DNA from: Planctobacterium marinum
GTDB taxonomy: Bacteria > Pseudomonadota > Gammaproteobacteria > Enterobacterales > Alteromonadaceae
Direction: 5' to 3'
Assembly (NCBI RefSeq): GCF_020687805.1
Contig: NZ_JAJEWQ010000001.1
Span: 839,232 to 903,231, forward strand
Length of the DNA stretch: 64,000 nucleotides
The notes under the pieces were generated by a model, which was not told the origin of the DNA, made no database searches, and saw only the letters and a program-made list of their open reading frames with translations. Position numbers and translations under genes: made by a program. Every line of letters begins with the position of its first letter. Positions within the stretch are counted from its first letter, which is position 1. This document shows positions 18,632 to 23,886 of the stretch, in pieces.

Positions 18632-19939
18632 TTGGACGATATATCAACCAGTACGCTACTTATTATACTAGCAGTACTCATCGTGCTATCCGCATACTTC
18701 TCCAGCTCCGAAACGGGGATGATGTCCATTAACCGGTATCGCCTGAAACACTTAAACAGTGAAGGCCACAAAGGAGCAAAACGCGTTGAACGTCTTCTGG
18801 ATACACCAGACAGGCTTATCGGTCTGATCCTCATCGGCAATAATCTGGTTAACATTGGCGCCTCAACGGTGGCTGCCATTTTGTGTTTGCGCTGGTTTAG
18901 TGATTATGGTCTGGCCGTTGCGTCAGCGATAAATACCATTGGCCTGACCGTAGTATTACTGATTTTCGCAGAAGTAACCCCAAAAACTCTGGCGGCGCTT
19001 TACCCGGAGCGTATTGCGTTTCCCAGCTCGGTTATTCTGACCCCGCTACTGAAAATATTTTACCCCCTGGTGATCGCCCTTAACTACATTACCAACGGGA
19101 TTTTAAAACTGTTTCGGGTAAACCCGGACGAAGTCGAAAACCATTCACTGAGCAAAGAAGAATTGCGGACCGTTGTCCATGAGTCCAGTGTCATGATCCC
19201 GAAAAAACACCAGGACATGTTGATGGGCATTTTGGATCTGGAAAAAGTCACCGCTGAAGACATTATGGTGCCCCGCAACGACATTTTTGGCATTGATATC
19301 AACAACGACTGGAAAATCATCCAAAAACAACTTACCCACGCTCAGCACACCCGGGTATTGCTGTTCAGAGACAACATAGATGATGCCGTTGGCTTTATTC
19401 ATGTCAGAGACGCGCTGAGACTGCTGTCGAAAGACGAGTTTTCTAAAGCTTCACTACTCAGAGCGGTACGGGAAATTCACTTTACGCCGGAAAAAACTCC
19501 CCTGCATAACCTGCTGTATAATTTCCAGTCTGCAAAAGAGCGCATTGGCCTGGTGGTGGACGAGTACGGCGATATTCAGGGCCTGGTTACGCTGGAAGAT
19601 ATTCTGGAAGAAATCGTCGGAGACTTTACCACCAGCATTATTGAAGAGAAAAGCGATCGCGAAGCACGCCTGCAACAGGATGGCTCCTACCTGGTGGACG
19701 CCAGTAACAACATTCGCGATATCAACCGGGAAATGGACTGGAATTTACCCACTGACGGTCCAAAAACCCTGAACGGACTGATTCTGGAATACCTTGAAGA
19801 GATCCCACAATCCCACCTGAGTTTTCGCCTTGCCGGCTACCCCATCGAAATAGTAGATATTGAAGACAACAAAATTAAAACGATTAGGGTAATGCCCGAG
19901 TTTTACATTTCCCCGAATGAGGGTAAAAACAACGATTAG
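18632..19939 (+). CDS. CNNM/HlyC-CorC family transporter-like protein (YfjD)
   Basis: Inner-membrane protein of 435 residues: an N-terminal DUF21 domain with three to four membrane helices (residues about 5-190, including YFSSSETGMMSINRYRLKHL and LVNIGASTVAAI), paired CBS domains (about 205-335, starting EDIMVPRNDIFGID), and a C-terminal CorC/HlyC domain (VVDEYGDIQGLVTLEDILEEIVGDF and after). Homologues are linked to magnesium or cobalt efflux. The start is a TTG at 18632 with AGGA upstream; the N-terminus then aligns with YfjD. The gene lies 88 bases after the YpjD-like gene. Confidence 0.92.
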   Translation: MDDISTSTLLIILAVLIVLSAYFSSSETGMMSINRYRLKHLNSEGHKGAKRVERLLDTPDRLIGLILIGNNLVNIGASTVAAILCLRWFSDYGLAVASAINTIGLTVVLLIFAEVTPKTLAALYPERIAFPSSVILTPLLKIFYPLVIALNYITNGILKLFRVNPDEVENHSLSKEELRTVVHESSVMIPKKHQDMLMGILDLEKVTAEDIMVPRNDIFGIDINNDWKIIQKQLTHAQHTRVLLFRDNIDDAVGFIHVRDALRLLSKDEFSKASLLRAVREIHFTPEKTPLHNLLYNFQSAKERIGLVVDEYGDIQGLVTLEDILEEIVGDFTTSIIEEKSDREARLQQDGSYLVDASNNIRDINREMDWNLPTDGPKTLNGLILEYLEEIPQSHLSFRLAGYPIEIVDIEDNKIKTIRVMPEFYISPNEGKNND

Positions 19940-20312
19940 GGTTAACTGAACCCCAAAAACAATGCCTCTGGAAGCAGAAACGCATGCTGCGCACTTCCTG
20001 TTTAATTGTCATGTGATTCATCTTCAAAATCATTCAGCCATCGCTGTAACAAGTCTTTTTATCTGGCTAGTAAAAATGCTTTTTGGCATTGTTTTTATCC
20101 ACCAGCAAAGCACCAGTAAAAGGCTAAACCCGTTCTCTGTTGCCCCCATTTCCCGAAGATCTAAACAAATATCCTATAGCGAGGCCAGGGCTTGGGGAAA
20201 AGGGCATTGATTGAACTTTAAAGGGGCTGTCTTTCTATTTTGATGTCCGGGATAAAAAATAAGAGGGCCCGGCGAATAAGCCTCCAGCTTTAAAATTTTT
20301 TTGTTTTATGCC
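19940..20312. other. Intergenic region downstream of the CNNM gene
   Basis: I see no convincing gene in this 373-base stretch. A weak hairpin with a T tract (AATGC and GCATT around 20074-20095) may be the terminator of the CNNM gene. This region would hold the attC of the last cassette if the neighbouring membrane-protein gene were one, but no clear site is visible. Confidence 0.45.
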
Positions 20313-20672
20313 TTAAACCAATGCCGAATTGAATAAAATGCCGGGGATAAAAAAGAAAATGGACAATGCTAACGAGCTGGTTAAAAATAATGCAGTTACA
20401 CTAAAAGCAGCTTGAGTAACAAATACTTTTGGCTGACACCATGCACTTCTCTTTAGTGTAATCTGCAAAATGAAAAACACCTCTTTTATTCGACGGCACT
20501 TCAAATGCATCCAAGCAATTACGGGCCTCAGATACCAAACAAGGGCGGTCATAGCCAGTTCAATACCGCCCAAATCTACCAGTAACATTAACTCGGGTGT
20601 CGTTGCAGCGATAAGGAGTATGATGAAGCCTACAATTAGTTTTTGCAGGATATTTAGGTTGTTCCAATTCAT
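20313..20672 (-). CDS. Small membrane protein of unknown function (putative cassette gene)
   Basis: Protein of 119 residues with three predicted membrane helices (about 12-32, 34-50, 88-112) separated by a basic cytoplasmic loop (HLKCRRIKEVF, TLKRSAW). No family is recognised. An AAGGA motif lies ten bases before the ATG. Its start is 18 bases from the edge of the attC-like site at 20690-20780, the short leader expected for a gene cassette read on the minus strand, but no attC is visible after its stop codon. It may be a terminal cassette whose recombination site has decayed. Confidence 0.6.
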   Translation of the reverse strand: MNWNNLNILQKLIVGFIILLIAATTPELMLLVDLGGIELAMTALVWYLRPVIAWMHLKCRRIKEVFFILQITLKRSAWCQPKVFVTQAAFSVTALFLTSSLALSIFFFIPGILFNSALV

Positions 20673-20689
20673 CAGATTATTTCCTTGAT

Positions 20690-20780
20690 ATTTAACGCTC
20701 TAATTTAACGTCGCAAACGCAGGGGCTATCGTGGTAAAGCAAAGCCCGCGTGTTTGGGTCCCACCATTTGGTTGTTAGCT
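20690..20780 (-). other. attC-like site A
   Basis: On the minus strand R'' AGCTAAC (20780-20774) and R' GTTAAAT (20696-20690, preceded by GAGC) frame an imperfect stem: CAAACACGCGGGCT against AGCCCCTGCGTTTG, 14-base arms with mismatches around 20712-20758. The site length of 91 bases is normal for attC. Confidence 0.65.
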
Positions 20781-20803
20781 GCCATTGCCAAATTGAAAAG
20801 TGA

Positions 20804-20822
20804 TAGCATATACGCTAGCATA
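20804..20822 (+). promoter_or_regulatory. Direct repeat in the toxin-antitoxin promoter
   Basis: TAGCATA occurs at 20804-20810 and again at 20816-20822, 12 bases apart, immediately in front of the PIN toxin start at 20829 and downstream of a TTGAAA element. It is a plausible operator for the RHH antitoxin, since RHH proteins bind short repeats; this is inference. Confidence 0.4.
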
Positions 20823-20828
20823 ATTATT

Positions 20829-21251
20829 ATGGACAAAGTCGTTATTGACACCAGTGTACTTATTAGCGCTTTGATTGGCAAAGCTGGACCAGCACGGGAA
20901 ATTGTGCGGCGTTGTCTGCAGGCCCAACTCAGGCCGCTTGTTAGCACTGCCTTATTTTTGGAATATGAGTCCGTAAGTAAAAGGCCAAATATAAAAGAGT
21001 TATGCCCTCTAACCGAGGAAGAAATTAGCGAGTTGCTCGCTGCTTTTTTTGCTGTCTGTGAGTGGGTACAAATACATTATTTGTGGCGACCTAATTTAAA
21101 AGATGAAGGCGATAATTTTCTTATTGAACTTGCAGTGGCCGGAAACTCAAAGTGCATCATAACAAATAACCTGAAAGATCTGCGAAATGCCGAGTTACAG
21201 TTTGATGGTCTGAAAGTTTATGCGCCCGAAGAATATTTAAGAGGAGTTTAA
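20829..21251 (+). CDS. PIN-domain toxin of a toxin-antitoxin pair
   Basis: Protein of 140 residues of the COG1569-type PIN family, a predicted ribonuclease toxin. The first acidic residue is Asp7 in VVIDTSVLISALIG; EYESV (45-49) and the DEGD cluster (Asp92 and Asp95, in KDEGDNFLIELA) supply the central acidic positions. The last motif, usually TGDxDL, is TNNLKDL (residues 112-118), so one acidic residue appears replaced by Asn. The start is the ATG at 20829, where the PIN fold begins; no strong ribosome binding site is seen. The antitoxin gene starts one base after the stop, toxin first. It lies on a reversed gene cassette between attC-like sites A and B. Confidence 0.85.
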   Translation: MDKVVIDTSVLISALIGKAGPAREIVRRCLQAQLRPLVSTALFLEYESVSKRPNIKELCPLTEEEISELLAAFFAVCEWVQIHYLWRPNLKDEGDNFLIELAVAGNSKCIITNNLKDLRNAELQFDGLKVYAPEEYLRGV

Positions 21252-21252
21252 T

Positions 21253-21474
21253 ATGTCGACTATAACAGTGCGTTTACCAGACGATAAACATAATAGATTA
21301 AAGGCATTAGCGGCACATAAAAAATTGAGCCTCAACAAATTGATAGAAGAGTTATCAACTCAGGCGATAGCTGAGTTTGATACTGAAGTACGGTTCAAAG
21401 CATTGGCTGCTACCGGTGATAAAAAAAGAGGCTTGGAATTACTGAAAAAGTTGGATGAGCACTTTGGTAGCTAA
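21253..21474 (+). CDS. Ribbon-helix-helix antitoxin
   Basis: Small DNA-binding antitoxin of 73 residues. STITVRLPDDKHNRLKALA is a typical RHH beta-strand and first helix, followed by LSLNKLIEELSTQAI; the C-terminal part (about 45-73) would bind and neutralise the PIN toxin. It is preceded by the ribosome binding site GAGGAG located in the end of the toxin gene, giving coupled translation. Its TAA stop (21472-21474) falls inside the R' box of attC-like site B, directly at the predicted crossover point, so the cassette ends with the stop codon. Confidence 0.85.
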   Translation: MSTITVRLPDDKHNRLKALAAHKKLSLNKLIEELSTQAIAEFDTEVRFKALAATGDKKRGLELLKKLDEHFGS

Positions 21475-21561
21475 CGCTCGTCTCTGCGGTAGTAAAAAGT
21501 GGATACCAGATCACCTTTCCATTTTCACCCTGTAAGGAATGTGTTTAGCACTTTGTTAGGC
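21469..21561 (-). other. attC-like site B
   Basis: On the minus strand R'' GCCTAAC (21561-21555), followed by AAAGTGC, and R' GTTAGCT (21475-21469), preceded by GAGC, frame an imperfect stem (GTGAAAATGGA against TCCACTTTTTAC). GCCTAACAA and GCGTTAG are the textbook ends of attC sites. It begins six bases after the stop codon of the 123-residue gene. Confidence 0.7.
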
Positions 21562-21567
21562 ACATTA

Positions 21568-21939
21568 CTACCTTTGAGCTTTACATACATACTGGACTAA
21601 ATCTGATTTGCTTGAACCACTTACTAAACTTGTCCATTTGGCATTACTCCACGGTCTAAGAGTTTTAGTAGGAGCATCCCTGAGTCCATCCTCACTTGTA
21701 CCGCCTAGTTCAAGATATTTTAAACTTTTGCAGTCAGCATTGAGTTTCGTAAAATCTGTATATGCATTGTTTTTGCCTACCCGACTGGACAAAACATCTA
21801 TCAGTCCATCATCCAGTTTCTTGTGTTCAATAATGTAGTATTTTCCGTTGTCGACGGGTTGAGGACTTCGATAAAGTTGATTTGCTAAACCTATTTGCGG
21901 GATGAGTATTAGCAGATAAATTATAAATTGCCTTTTCAT
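21568..21939 (-). CDS. Small exported protein of unknown function (cassette gene)
   Basis: Protein of 123 residues with a signal peptide (MKRQFIIYLLILIPQIGLANQ, cleavage after LAN or nearby). The mature part has two cysteines (one in NADCKSLKYLELG, one at the end in VQYVCKAQR) that could form a disulfide. It includes YYIIEHKKLDDGLIDVLSSR. This resembles the small surface-adhesin-like family of periplasmic proteins that end in a conserved cysteine, but I cannot name it with certainty. It is the sole gene between attC-like sites C and B, starting 23 bases from one and ending six bases before the other. Confidence 0.72.
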   Translation of the reverse strand: MKRQFIIYLLILIPQIGLANQLYRSPQPVDNGKYYIIEHKKLDDGLIDVLSSRVGKNNAYTDFTKLNADCKSLKYLELGGTSEDGLRDAPTKTLRPWSNAKWTSLVSGSSKSDLVQYVCKAQR

Positions 21940-21961
21940 TTGAATTTCCTTATTGATTAGT

Positions 21962-22051
21962 GCTCAACGACTAAATTAAAGGCCAAATACTTGTTGGCTA
22001 TAGAACGCCTGCCAACGCGTATTTGTCCATGTTTATATGTTCTTGTTATGT
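21962..22051 (-). other. attC-like site C
   Basis: On the minus strand R'' ACATAAC (22051-22045) and R' GTTGAGC (21968-21962, a full match to GTTRRRY) frame a strong stem: CAAATACGCGTTGGC (22025-22011) against GCCAACAAGTATTTG (21998-21984), 13 of 15 positions paired with a central bulge. The site begins at the base after the stop of the 144-residue gene. Confidence 0.72.
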
Positions 22052-22486
22052 TTAAAATGGCAAGCCATTGTTTATTTGAACAGAAAAATCACTACGAGTT
22101 GATGTGGTTGCGGTCACGACCCTGAAACCATGGGCTATTAACGCGACAGTATCATCTTCATCTAGCAAATTTATCCATTCAATTGTTGCGAACCCATAGT
22201 CCCAGGCACCAGGCTGAATAGAAACATATCTGCTACTTCTCGCAGATAATTGTGTATTGCTATTGGTAAAGTTTGTATAGGTTGAAGGAGATAGCTTTGC
22301 CCCATTTTTTCCATAATAAGTAATACTGACTATTACATCGTGGTCAGTAATATTAGAGAGAAATATGTAAGATGCTTTCCCACTTTGTGCTCCCCAATGC
22401 GGAACAATTGCTTTACCGCTTCCAGCAAAACTGAAGCCAGAAAATAGTATTGAACCAACTAAAATCAATTTTCCTAAAATTTTCAT
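22052..22486 (-). CDS. Small exported protein of unknown function (cassette gene)
   Basis: Protein of 144 residues with a clear signal peptide (MKILGKLILVGSILFSGFSFAG). The mature part is rich in beta-strand-type sequence and Ser/Thr: SGKAIVPHWGAQSGKASYIFLSNITDHDVIVSITYYGKNG and RSSRYVSIQPGAWDYGFATIEW, with no cysteines. It reads like a single beta-sandwich domain, perhaps a periplasmic or surface binding protein; no family name is claimed. It has a ribosome binding site AGGAG upstream. It is the only gene between attC-like sites D and C, starting 38 bases from D. Confidence 0.72.
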   Translation of the reverse strand: MKILGKLILVGSILFSGFSFAGSGKAIVPHWGAQSGKASYIFLSNITDHDVIVSITYYGKNGAKLSPSTYTNFTNSNTQLSARSSRYVSIQPGAWDYGFATIEWINLLDEDDTVALIAHGFRVVTATTSTRSDFSVQINNGLPF

Positions 22487-22523
22487 TGTTTTCTCCTGAT
22501 AGTAAATAAAACTAAAAATAACT

Positions 22524-22631
22524 ATTCAACATCGACCCACAGGGACGTTTTCTTCACTATAGGAGAAATACATCAAACATAAAGGATAAATTTTCAGTGA
22601 ATTTTATTTAAACGTTCCGTTGCTGTTATGT
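22524..22631 (-). other. attC-like site D
   Basis: On the minus strand R'' ACATAAC (22631-22625) and R' GTTGAAT (22530-22524, full GTTRRRY match) frame two stem segments: GGAACGTTT against AAACGTCCC with one extra unpaired A, and TTCACT (22601-22596) against AGTGAA (22558-22553). The unpaired base on one side is the feature that orients real attC folding. The loop is longer than in the other three sites. Confidence 0.6.
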
Positions 22632-22911
22632 TCAAAGTCCGGACGAGTCCGGCCTGTTCGCGAGATAAGAGAAAAGAGCTGAAAAACCAAAAGGTTAGCA
22701 ACAGGCGTATTTGCCTGGTCAATAGCAGCGCATAGACGCACAAGCATTGACGGGCAAATACAGGGTAAAAATTAAGGTAAAAGTGTACCTGTTCGGATTG
22801 TTCTGAAAATCGGTGCTTATCAGTTTGTGTATGAGCCGGAACAGCTCAAGAGATGCTACAGAGGTAAAGAGACCAAGATTGTTTTACAACCTTAATATCC
22901 AGACCTCTGTA
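22632..22911. other. Unassigned stretch upstream of the cassette cluster
   Basis: No gene is convincing here. The stretch contains the short palindrome CCGGACGAGTCCGG near 22640-22655 and the long hairpin at 22707-22761. An open plus-strand frame of about 39 codons with no start codon ends near 22895 and could be a gene remnant, but its length is compatible with chance. Confidence 0.4.
22707..22761. repeat. Long imperfect inverted repeat
   Basis: Arms GTATTTGCCTGGTCAAT (22707-22723) and ATTGACGGGCAAATAC (22746-22761) pair over 15 positions around a 22-base loop, with a one- to two-base bulge. The left arm can alternatively form a local hairpin (CAGGC and GCCTG, 22702-22717). It resembles an attC stem but lacks recognisable R boxes; there is no T tract. 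Confidence 0.6.
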
Positions 22912-23097
22912 TTAAGAAGTGCTTTGTTTCGCTTTGCGATTTTCGAGTATCTTACTTTTGACTTCTTCAACAGATTCATTCAACGCTTACAATCTGTTAA
23001 TGATGCCCTGCAACTCGTCGTCGTAAGCAATATCTTTCTGCGCCAGATGGCTTTGCAACACCTTCTGTAACTGCGCAGGTAAACTATTACCTGACAT
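22912..23097 (-). pseudogene. Small open frame interrupted by an in-frame stop
   Basis: A 61-codon frame starting with ATG at 23097 behind GAGG has a TAA at 22989-22987 after codon 36, then continues in the same frame for 24 codons to a second TAA. The first part reads MSGNSLPAQLQKVLQSHL and so on to NRL; the second ALNESVEEVKSKILENRKAK and so on to STS. Both halves are polar, helix-forming and protein-like, suggesting a recently broken small gene or a 36-residue protein with a chance extension. No family is recognised. It follows sixA on the same strand. Confidence 0.4.
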
Positions 23098-23244
23098 TTC
23101 CTCAATCCTCCCGATCTCTTTATCGGTTGGTTGCTCTATTTTCTCCAGTTATTTTTAGTTAAAAAATAATCAGGAGCCATCAATTCTATTTGAATATACG
23201 CCAATTTCGCAATTTTACCAGCAAAGGTCAATACGCTTAGCACA

Positions 23245-23706
23245 TCAGGGTAAATAGACTTGTTTTAATGTGGCCTTATTTTGTTCAATATCAAAATCCA
23301 GACAGGCCACTGAGGCGGTTGCAAAAATCAACGACTGCAATTTGCCACAAAACTCATCTAACAGATAGCTTACCAGCGGCATGTGGCTCACTATAATGAG
23401 TGACTCAACAGATTTCTCATGGGCCAGGGCATAAACATAGTCATGTACCTGTTCCGCCTTGCCTGAGGGAGTGATATCTGCACAGATCTCAAAATTGTCG
23501 ATTTCAACAATCGACTGAACCATTTCAAAAGTCTGCTGTGCGCGTTTAAAAGGACTCACCAGCGCATACTCAATGTTATGTATGTTTTCCTTTAACCATA
23601 CTCCGGTTTTTTGGCTTTCTATGAACCCCTGGGTTGTCAGGCTGCGCTGCGCATCATCGTGAAAAGTAGGTTCCGCTTCTCCGTGCCGCATCAGGAATAA
23701 CTGCAT
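23245..23706 (-). CDS. sixA: Phosphohistidine phosphatase SixA
   Basis: Histidine-phosphatase-superfamily protein of 153 residues. The catalytic RHG motif is in MQLFLMRHGEAEPT at the N-terminus; the second conserved His is in SLIIVSHMPLVSYLLDE (about residue 109). SixA of Escherichia coli dephosphorylates phosphohistidine in the nitrogen phosphotransferase system. The start ATG at 23706 is preferred because it matches the E. coli start; an in-frame ATG nine codons earlier exists at 23733. It is divergent from the M16 peptidase gene, the usual arrangement for this pair in related bacteria being unverified here. Confidence 0.88.
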   Translation of the reverse strand: MQLFLMRHGEAEPTFHDDAQRSLTTQGFIESQKTGVWLKENIHNIEYALVSPFKRAQQTFEMVQSIVEIDNFEICADITPSGKAEQVHDYVYALAHEKSVESLIIVSHMPLVSYLLDEFCGKLQSLIFATASVACLDFDIEQNKATLKQVYLP

Positions 23707-23886
23707 AACTAAATTATTGATTTTTTTGTGCATTAATCAGCACATGATAACAAAAAAGCGCTGTAATTCTATGAATTTGTAGCTATGCTTTAGAGCATGT
23801 TTGTCTTTGTAATTATGAAACCACTGATAAACGCATACGAAAAACAATAAATTAAACTTAGTAGTTTGAACTAATGGTCCACACCT

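Larger units (their letters stand above)
20690..22631 (-). mobile_element. Cluster of integron gene cassettes without integrase (CALIN-like)
   Basis: Four attC-like sites (20690-20780, 21469-21561, 21962-22051, 22524-22631), all in the same orientation on the minus strand, delimit three cassette-sized units of about 779, 493 and 562 bases. Each site has an R'' box ending AAC, an imperfect inner stem with unpaired bases, and an R' box of the form GTTRRRY or one base away from it. The genes begin 23-38 bases after the R' box and stop directly before the next R'' box, exactly as in integron cassettes; the toxin-antitoxin unit is inverted. No tyrosine-recombinase integrase is present within the window. 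Confidence 0.72.

Noticed and set aside
19990-20050. Minus-strand frame reading KDLLQRWLNDFEDES before a stop
   Set aside because: Only 18 codons between two stops, no start or ribosome binding site.
22776-22895. Plus-strand frame of about 39 codons without a start codon, protein-like at its end (KIGAYQFVYEPEQLKR)
   Set aside because: It is preceded by a stop and has no start codon; a frame of this length is expected by chance, so it is only noted as a possible remnant.
22978-22984. GCGTTGAAT on the minus strand, an R'-box-like sequence inside the broken small gene
   Set aside because: No matching R'' box or stem is found 60-140 bases away, so a fifth attC is not supported.
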